Source: Priestia aryabhattai
GTDB lineage: Bacteria > Bacillota > Bacilli > Bacillales > Bacillaceae_H
Length of the DNA: 64,000 nt
Assembly (NCBI RefSeq): GCF_023715685.1
Contig: NZ_JAMBOQ010000002.1
Coordinates: 806,001 to 870,000 of the forward strand
Direction: 5' to 3'
In this document: in pieces, positions 53,993-62,465 of the stretch
Position numbering within the stretch: position 1 is the stretch's first letter
Layout: the number at the start of each line of letters is the position of its first letter
Translations under genes and position numbers: made by a program
The notes under the pieces: generated by a model
The model's input: only the letters and a program-made list of their open reading frames with translations
What the model was told of the DNA's origin: nothing
The model's database searches: none

Positions 53993-54592
53993 ATGGTTAA
54001 AAAAATAATTGCGGTCTTGCTTCTAGTAGGCTTTCTTAGCTATGCACTTTGGCAAGGGCTTTCTCCAAATGAAGCATCCGATAATTCTAACTTAAGCGAA
54101 TACAAGGATTTAAATATCAAAAAAGGCGATAGTGCTCGTCAGGCTTCGGGTCAAGCTTATGGGTTGGGACCAAAAGATACAGCGCCTCCGTTTACACTTT
54201 CAGATACGAACGGGAAATCTGTTCAATTATCGGACTTTAAAGGAAAAAAAGTCATTTTAAACTTTTGGGCAACATGGTGTCCGCCGTGTCAAAAAGAAAT
54301 GCCCGATATGCAAGCGTTTTATGAGAAATATGGAAACGATGTACAGCTGCTTGCGGTTAATTTAACTTCGTCAGAAGGTAGTAAACAGGCAGTATCTAAG
54401 TTTCTTAAAGAAAAACAATTTACGTTTCGTGTATTATTGGACGACCAAGATAGTGTAGGAAGTAAAAAATATCGGGTCTCCACCATTCCGACATCTTATT
54501 TTATAGATGAACAAGGGAGAATTGTTCAACGAGTTAATGGTCCAATGACGCTTAAACAGATGGAAACCTTTGCTCAACAAGCAGCGAATTAA
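53993..54592 (+). CDS. Membrane-anchored thioredoxin-fold protein (YneN/ResA-like)
   Basis: 199 aa. An N-terminal membrane helix (about 4-22) is followed by an extracytoplasmic TlpA/ResA domain with FWATWCPPCQKEMPD (CxxC redox centre) and the cis-Pro loop VSTIPTSYFIDEQG. Likely a thiol-disulfide oxidoreductase outside the membrane. Its place right after aconitase matches B. subtilis yneN. Confidence 0.88.
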   Translation: MVKKIIAVLLLVGFLSYALWQGLSPNEASDNSNLSEYKDLNIKKGDSARQASGQAYGLGPKDTAPPFTLSDTNGKSVQLSDFKGKKVILNFWATWCPPCQKEMPDMQAFYEKYGNDVQLLAVNLTSSEGSKQAVSKFLKEKQFTFRVLLDDQDSVGSKKYRVSTIPTSYFIDEQGRIVQRVNGPMTLKQMETFAQQAAN

Positions 54593-54609
54593 CTTCGCTG
54601 CTTGTTTTA
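54577..54609 (+). terminator. Terminator overlapping the end of the YneN-like gene
   Basis: ACAAGCAGCGAA (54577-54588) pairs with TTCGCTGCTTGT (54594-54605), then TTTTATT. The stop codon is in the loop. Confidence 0.8.
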
Positions 54610-54804
54610 TTAAAAATGAAACTTATTTACTTTACCATCGTATACATAGATAAGTCAGTAAATATGTCAAACTTTCTTACAACTTTTTAAAAAGTATGTT
54701 TACTTATCTGACAAATTGGTTACAATATAGATAGTTGTATGATATCAGTTTCTTTAGATTTTTCAGATTTTTCATAAAAATTACATAAAGTAGGTGTTGT
54801 GACC

Positions 54805-54948
54805 ATGAGAAAATTACGCAAACGTTCATTTGAAGAGTTAGTGCAAGAAAATAAAACACAGCTGTTAAAAGATCAGTCAGAAATTGAACGCATTGAAATG
54901 GAAATTGAAAAGCGGTTAGAAGACCGTATGCTTGAAAGAGCTGAATAA
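54805..54948 (+). CDS. FbpB-like small basic protein
   Basis: 47 aa, ATG 54805 behind TAGGTGTTGTG. MRKLRKRSFEELVQENKTQL, then LKDQSEIERIEMEIEKRLED, fits the Fur-regulated basic protein B family (short, helical, R/K-rich N-terminus, ..LIEENKxELLxD..). In B. subtilis FbpB works with the small RNA FsrA in iron sparing. No clear Fur box was seen upstream. It is inserted between yneN and sspN relative to B. subtilis. Confidence 0.7.
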   Translation: MRKLRKRSFEELVQENKTQLLKDQSEIERIEMEIEKRLEDRMLERAE

Positions 54949-54992
54949 GTTTAAAGTAAGTTGGTTAGAGTAACGGTGAGGAGGGGATAAGC

Positions 54993-55136
54993 ATGGGAAA
55001 TCCTAAAAAACAAAGCAAACCTTTTGTTCCGAATCATATCGGCACTCAACCGAGAGAAGCTGGTGGAAATAACGGAAAACAAATGCAAGATAAATCCGGC
55101 AAGCATCCTCAAGTTATTCAAACCAAAGGTGAATGA
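54993..55136 (+). CDS. sspN: Small acid-soluble spore protein N
   Basis: 47 aa, ATG 54993 behind [29 protein letters not shown] and the C-terminal VIQTKGE match B. subtilis SspN. A forespore protein. In B. subtilis it is followed directly by tlp; here a minus-strand gene and a terminator separate the two. Confidence 0.92.
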   Translation: MGNPKKQSKPFVPNHIGTQPREAGGNNGKQMQDKSGKHPQVIQTKGE

Positions 55137-55138
55137 AT

Positions 55139-55166
55139 AAAAAGTCGCTGAATTCAGCGACTTTTT
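55139..55166. terminator. Bidirectional terminator (sspN / secreted protein)
   Basis: AAAAAGTCGCTGAA and TTCAGCGACTTTTT form a perfect 28-bp palindrome. Confidence 0.85.
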
Positions 55167-55167
55167 A

Positions 55168-55779
55168 TTATTTGAATTCTACCGTGAATAAATAAACGTA
55201 AGGATTGCTCGAAATAAGCTCTTTGACAACTTCTCCATCATCGGTTGAAAGCGGAGCAACTCGTATGCCACTGCCATCGTCACCAAATAAAGCAGCAACT
55301 GGATATGTTTTATTCATTTTTACTGTTTGTTTTTTCTCTAATCCAGTAAAGGAATAGCCGTTCATTTTTTTTGGCTTTTCCGCTTCTATCCCTAGGTTTG
55401 TATCGTTGCTTCCCACATTAAACATAACTTTGTGATGATCATCATCGATTCTATATGTAATAGCAAACATGTCAAATTCTTTTGAAACAGTCAACCCTCC
55501 TAAGAATAAAGGTTTTTTGGCTTTTCCCTTTTCATAATAAGTAGCTTTTACATGAGCTTCTTTTGCCCCATTAGGAGCTTTAACATCGTATGTAATTATA
55601 TTGCTTTTGTAGTCTAAGTTTGTCACGGCTAACATTTTTTCTTCATGTTTTGAGTAATGGTGAGACTTGATAGAGGCACTTGTTACCAATTTTGATGCCA
55701 ATGAGGTTTGAGATATAAAAAATAAGGCAAGCACTGCAATAAAGACTACGCTTAGTAATGCTATCATTCGTTTGGTCAT
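55168..55779 (-). CDS. Exported protein of unknown function
   Basis: 203 aa from ATG 55779 (MTKRMIALLSVVFIAVLALFF), with AAAGGGGGAA upstream; the in-frame codons before it lack an SD. The N-terminal helix is a signal peptide or anchor. The remainder is beta-rich (FDMFAITYRIDDDHHKVMFNVGSND, VYLFTVEF) with no motif I recognise. It breaks the sspN-tlp linkage found in B. subtilis. Confidence 0.65.
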   Translation of the reverse strand: MTKRMIALLSVVFIAVLALFFISQTSLASKLVTSASIKSHHYSKHEEKMLAVTNLDYKSNIITYDVKAPNGAKEAHVKATYYEKGKAKKPLFLGGLTVSKEFDMFAITYRIDDDHHKVMFNVGSNDTNLGIEAEKPKKMNGYSFTGLEKKQTVKMNKTYPVAALFGDDGSGIRVAPLSTDDGEVVKELISSNPYVYLFTVEFK

Positions 55780-55886
55780 AGCTATTCCCCCTTTGTATGT
55801 ATATATCACCATATTATGTATGTTTTATATATACATTTTAAATTAACCATAATTATATTATGTAAACTAAAATCATTTTTTTCCAC

Positions 55887-55915
55887 TTATAGAGATGAAC
55901 AAATCCGGCATACTA
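55887..55915 (+). promoter_or_regulatory. Sigma-G-like promoter of tlp
   Basis: CATACTA (55909-55915) is a perfect sigma-G -10 element; TTATA (55887-55891), 17 bases upstream, is a weaker -35 match. The tlp start is 37 bases downstream. Confidence 0.5.
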
Positions 55916-55951
55916 CAATTGTAACAAAGTTATTTTGAGGAGGAAGATACA

Positions 55952-56194
55952 ATGGCATGGAATAAACCGAATCCAGACGATCGCAGTGATAACGTTGAAA
56001 AATTACAAACAATGGTTCAAAATACAATGAAAAACATTGAAGAAGCAGAAGAAGCTGCTGCGTGCAGCACTGAAGAAGAACGTCAGCGCATTCAGCAAAA
56101 AAATCACAATCGTGAAGTAAGCATCGAAGCAATGCGCAGCGAAATAAAAGATGAGTCAGAAGCTCGTCAAAATGGTTACGAAGGTACGATTTAA
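55952..56194 (+). CDS. tlp: Small acid-soluble spore protein Tlp (thioredoxin-like)
   Basis: 80 aa, ATG 55952 behind GAGGAGGAAG. MAWNKPNPDDRSDNVEKLQT, then MVQNTMKNIEEAEEA and RQNGYEGTI, are the Tlp hallmarks. Helical and charged; present in the forespore. Own terminator follows. Confidence 0.94.
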   Translation: MAWNKPNPDDRSDNVEKLQTMVQNTMKNIEEAEEAAACSTEEERQRIQQKNHNREVSIEAMRSEIKDESEARQNGYEGTI

Positions 56195-56213
56195 TAAGTA
56201 AAACAGCGACAAT

Positions 56214-56250
56214 AAGCAGCTAAAAATAAACAGTTTTAGCTGCTTTCTTT
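56214..56250 (+). terminator. Terminator after tlp
   Basis: AAGCAGCTAAAA (56214-56225) pairs with TTTTAGCTGCTT (56234-56245). Confidence 0.82.
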
Positions 56251-56306
56251 ATATATTTTTTTAGTAAGGTGAATAATAATACAAACTAGCGAAGAGGTTT
56301 ATGTAG

Positions 56307-57734
56307 GTGAAAAAGCACATGAAAAAGAAAGTAGTAAGGATTTTGGTCAGTGTACTTATCGTCTTGATTATTGTGGGCTCTTATCACACTCATAAGCCCC
56401 TACCTAAAGGAGTTTCATACGAAAGTAATCCTCACAAAGTAGAAGATGTATTTCTTTTATCAGACCTAACGTATCAAGACCGACAGACGTCTATTTCCGA
56501 ACAACATATTTTTCAAGCAGTTACTAATGCGATTGATGAAGCAAAAGCTTTTATTATTATGGATATGTTTCTATTTAATGGCTACTATAATCAAGGTGAA
56601 ACGTTTCCTCACATTAGTGATACGATTGCAAGTAAGCTGATTGAAAAGAAACGAAAACATCCTAATATCGAAATAATTTTTATTACAGATGAAATAAATA
56701 CAACCTACGGCTCACATGATTCAAAGTGGTTAGATCCACTGCGGTTAAACGGAATCAAAGTGGTGCAAACCAATTTATCTAAGCTCAGAGACTCCATTCC
56801 ACTATATTCTGCAGTATGGAGAACTTTTGTTCAGTGGTTTGGTGAAAAAGGAACCGGATGGATAACAAATCCTTCCGGAACCAATGCGCCTAACGTGACG
56901 GCCCGTGCTTATTTTAAGTTGTTAAATGTAAAAGCTAATCACAGAAAAGTAGTAGCAACAGATCAAAGCGTTATTATCTCCTCTGCCAATCCTCATGATG
57001 CAAGTTTTTATAATTCCAACATGGCCTTTGAAGTAAAGGGGAATATCATTGGAGATGTTGTAAAAAGCGAACAAGCCGTGTCAGATTTTTCTTACGGAGG
57101 AAGGTTACCTCTATATAAAAAGAAAGAAAAAGAAAAGGGAGACCTCTATGTTCAGCTGTTAACAGAAGGCAAAATCTATAAGCACGTATTAAATGATTTA
57201 CGTCATGCTAAAAAAGGCGATGATGTATGGCTTGGCATGTTTTATCTTGGAGATCGAGGCGTAATAAAGGCACTTTTGAAAGCTTCTGAACAAGGAGCAA
57301 ACGTACGGTTAATTTTAGATCCTAATGAAAATGCGTTTGGAAGAAAAAAGTTCGGACTGCCTAACCGTCCAGTAGCAGCAGAACTTGTAAAGAAATCTAA
57401 TGGAGATATTAAAATTCGCTGGTATCATACAGGAAAAGAGCAGTATCATTCTAAAACTTTATTTATTCGAAACCAAAGAAATGCAACTATTATTGCAGGA
57501 GCAGCAAATTTTACAAAACGAAATTTAGCTGATTTGAACTTAGAAACGGATATTAAAGTATCAGGACCTTCTAACGAAAAGGTTATGACCGAACTAAACG
57601 CTTATTTTTACCGCCTATGGACAAATAAAGACTACACATATACACTTCCTTATAAAAGGTATGAAAACAAGATGACGCGGCTGGAAACACTGATATATCG
57701 CATTCAAGATGCGCTTAGTCTTACAACATATTGA
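56307..57734 (+). CDS. Phospholipase D-like membrane-anchored protein
   Basis: 475 aa from GTG 56307 (ATG 56319 with TAGGTGA is equally possible). One N-terminal membrane helix. Two PLD domains: the first HKD motif is NHRKVVATDQSVIISSAN, complete; the second is QYHSKTLFIRNQRNATIIAGAANFTKRNLAD, where the Asp of HxK-x4-D is replaced by Asn. Related to cardiolipin synthases but with only one anchor. Substrate unknown. Not at this position in B. subtilis. Confidence 0.8.
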   Translation: MKKHMKKKVVRILVSVLIVLIIVGSYHTHKPLPKGVSYESNPHKVEDVFLLSDLTYQDRQTSISEQHIFQAVTNAIDEAKAFIIMDMFLFNGYYNQGETFPHISDTIASKLIEKKRKHPNIEIIFITDEINTTYGSHDSKWLDPLRLNGIKVVQTNLSKLRDSIPLYSAVWRTFVQWFGEKGTGWITNPSGTNAPNVTARAYFKLLNVKANHRKVVATDQSVIISSANPHDASFYNSNMAFEVKGNIIGDVVKSEQAVSDFSYGGRLPLYKKKEKEKGDLYVQLLTEGKIYKHVLNDLRHAKKGDDVWLGMFYLGDRGVIKALLKASEQGANVRLILDPNENAFGRKKFGLPNRPVAAELVKKSNGDIKIRWYHTGKEQYHSKTLFIRNQRNATIIAGAANFTKRNLADLNLETDIKVSGPSNEKVMTELNAYFYRLWTNKDYTYTLPYKRYENKMTRLETLIYRIQDALSLTTY

Positions 57735-57812
57735 GTAATAACCAAACTAGTAGGAGTATATTCTCCATATATGGTAAGATAAAACAGGAACAGTGCAAGA
57801 GGAGGTAGAATC

Positions 57813-58235
57813 ATGCTAGTATCGAAGAAAGAAATCGAAGTGCGCTATGCAGAAACCGATCAGATGGGCGTTGTGTATCATGCTAACTATTTAGTATGGA
57901 TGGAAATAGGCCGAACGCAGTTTATCAGTGATTTAGGTTTTAGCTATGCACAAATGGAAAGAGACGGTGTGCTGTCCCCAGTTATTGATATACAGGCGTC
58001 CTATAAAAAGCCGCTTCATTATGGCGAGACAGCTGTGGTACATACTTGGGTTGAGAACTATGACGGTCTACGCGTTGTGTACGGCTATGAAATTTTTAAC
58101 TCAAATGAAGAACTTGCGTTAACAGGAACATCGTCACACGTATGTGTAAAAAAGGAAAGCTTTAAGCCTATTTCTATTCGCCGTAATTATCCGGAATGGC
58201 ATAAAGCCTATGAAGATGCCAAAAAGCAGGGTTAA
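57813..58235 (+). CDS. yneP: Acyl-CoA thioesterase YneP (4HBT hot-dog fold)
   Basis: 140 aa, ATG 57813 behind AGAGGAGGT. EVRYAETDQMGVVYHANYLVWMEIGRTQFI holds the hot-dog catalytic Asp of the YbgC/FadM type, followed by PVIDIQASYKKPLHYGE. Hydrolyses acyl-CoA esters. Position between tlp and yneR matches the B. subtilis yneP. Confidence 0.9.
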   Translation: MLVSKKEIEVRYAETDQMGVVYHANYLVWMEIGRTQFISDLGFSYAQMERDGVLSPVIDIQASYKKPLHYGETAVVHTWVENYDGLRVVYGYEIFNSNEELALTGTSSHVCVKKESFKPISIRRNYPEWHKAYEDAKKQG

Positions 58236-58285
58236 GCGTAAGAATAAAAAGCATCGATAAATCGATGCTTTTTATTCTTACGCTT
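58234..58285. terminator. Long bidirectional terminator (yneP / yneR)
   Basis: A 25-bp near-perfect stem (58234-58258 with 58261-58285). Coding ends of both convergent genes lie in it. Confidence 0.88.
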
Positions 58286-58568
58286 CGTAATGAAAGTCAG
58301 GTTCTTTTGTTTCTTCATTATAATTTACGGTCAAATCATGACCATCAAAATACCAAAGGTCTTCATCTTCTACGAAGAATGTTAAACCGTCAACTTTTGT
58401 TTCAACGCCAACGTTTTTAGGAGAATCTGTGTTTACACCTAAAGAAAAACCTTTTTGAACGTTGCTGCATCCGCCGTAGCGAACAAAAAAGCGAATTGTT
58501 TCGTTTCCTTCTAGCATCATTTCGTCTTTGTACCACGTTGCTGCTGCTTCTGTTACTGTTAATTTCAT
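58278..58568 (-). CDS. yneR: HesB-like (YneR-type) protein
   Basis: 96 aa. HesB/IscA-like fold with MKLTVTEAAATWYKDEMMLEGNETIRFFVRYGGCSNVQKGFSLG. Only the single Cys (YGGCS) remains of the three Fe-S ligands of IscA, as in B. subtilis YneR, so cluster carriage is doubtful. Monocistronic. Confidence 0.88.
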   Translation of the reverse strand: MKLTVTEAAATWYKDEMMLEGNETIRFFVRYGGCSNVQKGFSLGVNTDSPKNVGVETKVDGLTFFVEDEDLWYFDGHDLTVNYNEETKEPDFHYEA

Positions 58569-58663
58569 TAATTATGCTCCTTCCAATACTGCGGATACAT
58601 TTATTATAGTAGAAAGGTAGATAAATTACCAATATATACGAATCCAGCTAGGAAGGAATGAGA

Positions 58664-58719
58664 TAAAATAAAACGATTTAATATAGAGGCGAATGCTTCA
58701 TTTCTATATTAAATCGTTT
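58664..58719 (-). terminator. Terminator of the 38-aa zinc-ribbon gene
   Basis: A 17-bp stem (58671-58687 with 58703-58719); the minus strand continues TTTTATTTTA. Confidence 0.8.
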
Positions 58720-58726
58720 CATTCTT

Positions 58727-58843
58727 TCATTTGAAATCATATTGTTTTCCAATGGTTTCCCAACAATGAACGCAGTAGCGGCTTCCTTCTAGCTGTGAAT
58801 CCATTTTCTTATTTCGTTTGCAAATAGGGCATTTTTTCTTCAT
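58727..58843 (-). CDS. 38-aa zinc-ribbon peptide
   Basis: ATG 58843 behind GGAGGTGAAT. The peptide MKKKCPICKRNKKMDSQLEG, then SRYCVHCWETIGKQYDFK, has two CxxC pairs (CPIC, CVHC) 14 residues apart, a likely zinc site. Strong SD and its own terminator support expression. Family not recognised; B. subtilis has yneQ near this place but that gene is longer. Confidence 0.7.
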   Translation of the reverse strand: MKKKCPICKRNKKMDSQLEGSRYCVHCWETIGKQYDFK

Positions 58844-58915
58844 ATTATTCACCTCCTTATTTTAGTATCAGTATAACTAATAAATAAGAAATGTATTCGC
58901 TTACACAGTGGTTAT

Positions 58916-58954
58916 AAAAAAAGAAATAAGAGGAAGATCCTCTTATTTCTTTTT
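58916..58954 (-). terminator. Terminator after plsY
   Basis: A 17-bp stem (58918-58934 with 58938-58954), AT-rich, with the plsY stop in the right arm. Confidence 0.8.
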
Positions 58955-59536
58955 ACCTGATAAAAATGTGACTTTCGGTTCTGTTTTGTTAAGAATTCGC
59001 GTGATGTTTGCTCGGTGTCTGTAAATGACAAACGCTACAATTAAACCAATAATCATAATGAGCATGTAGTCTTGTTTAAATAGCGTGTAGATAAATGTTA
59101 ATACTCCAGTAACCATTGATGACAGTGATACATACTTCGTTATGTATAAGCAGATAAAAAAACATAATAGCACGAAAACAAATAAAAGAGGTTCATAACA
59201 TAAAATCACTCCGGCGGATGTGGCCACAGCTTTCCCGCCTTTAAATTTCGCAAAAATAGGAAAAATATGACCAATGACAGCAAATAAACCAATGAAGAGA
59301 ATGTTTTGATTTGTATCAAATAAAAGCGGTAAAGAAGCTGCTAGGGTGCCTTTTAGAATGTCTCCAAGCGTAACGATAATTCCGGCTTTTACACCCAATG
59401 TACGAAATGAGTTGGTGCCGCCTAAATTGCCGCTTCCATGCTCTCGTATATCGATGCCGTATCCTAGTTTTCCAACAACTAGTCCAAAAGGAATAGAGCC
59501 TAAGATATAGGCAAGAATAGGTAATAAATAATTCAT
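58943..59536 (-). CDS. plsY: Glycerol-3-phosphate acyltransferase PlsY
   Basis: Acyl-phosphate:glycerol-3-phosphate acyltransferase, the first step of phospholipid synthesis in Firmicutes. 197 aa, five membrane spans. Conserved motifs: [35 protein letters not shown] (G3P/acyl-phosphate site), [16 protein letters not shown]. Divergent from yneT as in B. subtilis; ATG 59536 follows AAAGGAGC. Confidence 0.95.
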   Translation of the reverse strand: MNYLLPILAYILGSIPFGLVVGKLGYGIDIREHGSGNLGGTNSFRTLGVKAGIIVTLGDILKGTLAASLPLLFDTNQNILFIGLFAVIGHIFPIFAKFKGGKAVATSAGVILCYEPLLFVFVLLCFFICLYITKYVSLSSMVTGVLTFIYTLFKQDYMLIMIIGLIVAFVIYRHRANITRILNKTEPKVTFLSGKKK

Positions 59537-59741
59537 GTTTGAAAGCTCCTTTATTTCTATATCGTTTCTATTTTACCATGAGATACTTAAAAAAACATAG
59601 CTAGTTTTGGGTGAGAGACAATTATTTTTAAAAAAGAAGACGTTTACAAAAATAGAGAAAACGGGTACTATATGCAGGAAATCAACTGTAAATCGCGAAT
59701 GTTGTTCAGTACATATTATATAGCTAAGAGAGGTAATAGAC

Positions 59742-60155
59742 ATGTCCATTAAAATTCCTTCCCGCCAGGAGCTTGGTAAAATATTAAAAAAAAGCAAGCG
59801 CATTGCTGTAGTAGGTTTATCAGATAACCCTCATCGAACGTCTTATATGGTTTCTGAAGCCATGCAGCAGCAAGGTTACGAGATTATTCCGGTGAACCCA
59901 ATAATCGACTCAGCGCTCGGCGTAAAAGCCGTATCTTCATTAAAAGAAATTGAAGGGCATATTGATATCGTTAATGTATTCCGTCGCTCTGAGCATTTGC
60001 TTGAAGTTGCAGAAGAGTTTTTAGAAGTAGATGCAGACGTATTTTGGGCACAATCTGGTTTAATTAATGAAGAAGCATATGACCTGCTCGCTAAAAAAGG
60101 GTATACTGTAGTTATGGATCGTTGTATAAAAGTCGAGCATGCTTTAACAAAGTAA
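59742..60155 (+). CDS. yneT: CoA-binding protein YneT
   Basis: 137 aa. CoA_binding Rossmann domain: KRIAVVGLSDNPHRTSYMVSEAMQQQGYEIIPVNP, then VFRRSEHLLEVAEEFLEVDADVFWAQSG and VMDRCIKVEH. Unknown physiological role. Located between plsY and parE as in B. subtilis. Confidence 0.92.
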   Translation: MSIKIPSRQELGKILKKSKRIAVVGLSDNPHRTSYMVSEAMQQQGYEIIPVNPIIDSALGVKAVSSLKEIEGHIDIVNVFRRSEHLLEVAEEFLEVDADVFWAQSGLINEEAYDLLAKKGYTVVMDRCIKVEHALTK

Positions 60156-60175
60156 GATCTATAAGCGGAACAACC

Positions 60176-60203
60176 AACCCATGCACACTGCTTGCATGGG
60201 TTT
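60176..60203 (+). terminator. Probable terminator after yneT
   Basis: AACCCATGCA (60176-60185) pairs with TGCATGGGTT (60193-60202). The T-run is short. The remaining bases to 60488 hold the parE promoter region; a short CAAACGTTTG palindrome lies at about 60430-60439. Confidence 0.55.
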
Positions 60204-60488
60204 CACCATGCGTTGAAATAGTAAGTGAGTTTCCGCTACAATAGACGTTGGGCAGCTCACTTTATAATGCTTATAATCCATCAATACACAAGATATTGCT
60301 TTTATAATACGGAAATTTGTGCTAAAATCTTGTAAGTACGCAAAAATAGAAACATACGTTCTGTTGATGCGAACACTATAAAATTAAAAGATAGGATACA
60401 TGATCATTTATTCTTAGACACGAAGCGCAAACGTTTGTGTTTCATACATAATGTAGTAATGTTCGTTGTGATGAAAGGGGTAGTATGA

Positions 60489-62465
60489 ATGGCTCGGAAA
60501 CAACAATTTAATTATAATGAAGATGCAATTCAAGTACTAGAAGGATTAGATGCCGTTCGTAAACGTCCTGGTATGTATATTGGAAGTACGGATACACGAG
60601 GCCTGCATCATTTAGTATATGAAATCGTCGACAACTCTGTCGATGAAGCTCTAGCAGGCTACGGAGAAGAAATTATTGTAACCATTCACAAAGATAATTC
60701 AATTTCTGTACAAGATAAAGGTCGAGGTATGCCAACGGGCATGCATAAACTAGGAAAACCAACGCCTGAAGTTATTTTAACCATCTTGCATGCAGGAGGT
60801 AAATTCGGACAGGGTGGATATAAAACAAGTGGTGGCTTACACGGAGTAGGTGCATCTGTTGTAAATGCGCTGTCTGAATGGTTGACTGTTACCATTCACA
60901 GAGATGGATTTATTTATGAACAGCGTTTTGAAAATGGAGGAAAGCCGGTTACAACGCTAGAAAAAATAGGGAAAACGAAAAAAACGGGAACAACGATTCA
61001 TTTCAAACCGGATGCCACGATTTTTTCAACAACTGTGTATAATTACGATACGCTTTGTGAACGACTCCGTGAATCGGCCTTTCTGTTAAAAGGATTCAAA
61101 ATAGAGTTAATTGATAAAAGACATGATCGTCAAGATATCTTTCATTATGAAACAGGTATTCAAGCCTTTGTTTCATATTTAAATGAAGAAAAAGATTCAC
61201 TTCACCCAGTCGTCTTTTTTGAAGGGATTCATCATAATATTGAAGTTGAATTTGCCTTTCAATTTAATGATGGTTATTCTGAAACCATTTTATCATTTGT
61301 TAATAATGTTCGTACCAAAGATGGTGGAACGCATGAATCCGGTGCAAAAAGCGCTATGACGCGTGCATTTAATGAATACGCCCGTAAAGTAAACCTACTA
61401 AAAGAAAAAGACAAAAACTTAGAAGGAACTGATATTCGAGAAGGCTTAGGAGCCATCGTTTCCGTTAGAATACCTGAAGAGTTGCTTCAGTTTGAAGGAC
61501 AAACAAAAGGAAAGTTAGGTACAAGTGAAGCTCGTTCGTCCGTAGATGCAGTCATTTCTGAAAAACTTGCCTATTTCTTAGAAGAAAATCCGGACGTAAG
61601 CTCTCTTCTTGTAAAAAAAGCAATCAAAGCTGCTCAAGCGCGTGAAGCAGCACGAAAGGCGAGAGAAGACGCAAGGAACGGGAAGAAACGCAAGCGTCAA
61701 GAAACCGTTCTAAGCGGGAAGTTAACACCTGCGCAATCAAGAAATCCTCAGCGAAACGAACTGTACTTAGTTGAAGGGGATTCCGCCGGAGGTTCAGCAA
61801 AACAAGGAAGGGATCGCCGCTTTCAAGCTGTGCTGCCACTGCGAGGGAAGGTTATCAATACCGAAAAAGCCAAGCTTCAAGATATTTTTAAAAACGAAGA
61901 AATTAGTACAATCATCCACGCAATAGGCGGAGGAGTAGGAGCAGACTTTACAATTGATGATATTAACTACGATAAAATAGTCATCATGACCGATGCAGAT
62001 ACGGATGGTGCTCATATTCAAGTGCTTCTGCTAACGTTTTTCTACCGCTATATGAAACCGCTTGTGGAAGCAGGGAAAGTATTTATTGCTCTTCCACCGC
62101 TCTACAAAGTAAGTAAAGGGTCAGGCAAAAAAGAAGTGGTTGAATATTCATGGAGTGATGAAGAACTGCAAGGTGCTATTGATAAGGTAGGACGAGGATA
62201 TATGATTCAACGCTATAAAGGTCTCGGTGAAATGAACGCAGATCAGCTTTGGGAAACAACAATGAACCCAGAGACGCGTACACTGATTCGTGTTCGTATT
62301 GATGATGCTGCTCGCGCTGATCGTCGTGTGACCACTTTGATGGGCGATAAAGTAGAGCCTCGCAGAAAATGGATTGAAAGCAACGTAGCGTTTGGATTAG
62401 AAGAAGATCCAAATATTTTAGATAATGAAAATGTATTAACGGTCGCAGAGGAGGATGTACAATGA
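60489..62465 (+). CDS. parE: DNA topoisomerase IV subunit B (ParE)
   Basis: ATPase subunit of topoisomerase IV, decatenating chromosomes. 658 aa. GHKL ATPase: [52 protein letters not shown]. Toprim domain: [33 protein letters not shown], and [23 protein letters not shown]. Distinguished from GyrB by context with parC and by the family-typical Arg-rich region before the toprim domain. AAAGGGGTAGT precedes the ATG. Confidence 0.95.
   Translation: MARKQQFNYNEDAIQVLEGLDAVRKRPGMYIGSTDTRGLHHLVYEIVDNSVDEALAGYGEEIIVTIHKDNSISVQDKGRGMPTGMHKLGKPTPEVILTILHAGGKFGQGGYKTSGGLHGVGASVVNALSEWLTVTIHRDGFIYEQRFENGGKPVTTLEKIGKTKKTGTTIHFKPDATIFSTTVYNYDTLCERLRESAFLLKGFKIELIDKRHDRQDIFHYETGIQAFVSYLNEEKDSLHPVVFFEGIHHNIEVEFAFQFNDGYSETILSFVNNVRTKDGGTHESGAKSAMTRAFNEYARKVNLLKEKDKNLEGTDIREGLGAIVSVRIPEELLQFEGQTKGKLGTSEARSSVDAVISEKLAYFLEENPDVSSLLVKKAIKAAQAREAARKAREDARNGKKRKRQETVLSGKLTPAQSRNPQRNELYLVEGDSAGGSAKQGRDRRFQAVLPLRGKVINTEKAKLQDIFKNEEISTIIHAIGGGVGADFTIDDINYDKIVIMTDADTDGAHIQVLLLTFFYRYMKPLVEAGKVFIALPPLYKVSKGSGKKEVVEYSWSDEELQGAIDKVGRGYMIQRYKGLGEMNADQLWETTMNPETRTLIRVRIDDAARADRRVTTLMGDKVEPRRKWIESNVAFGLEEDPNILDNENVLTVAEEDVQ

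Noticed and set aside
54640..54720. Fur box upstream of the FbpB-like gene
   Set aside because: Only a loose GATAAGT/ACTTATC dyad with a ~40-base spacer; it does not match the Fur consensus.
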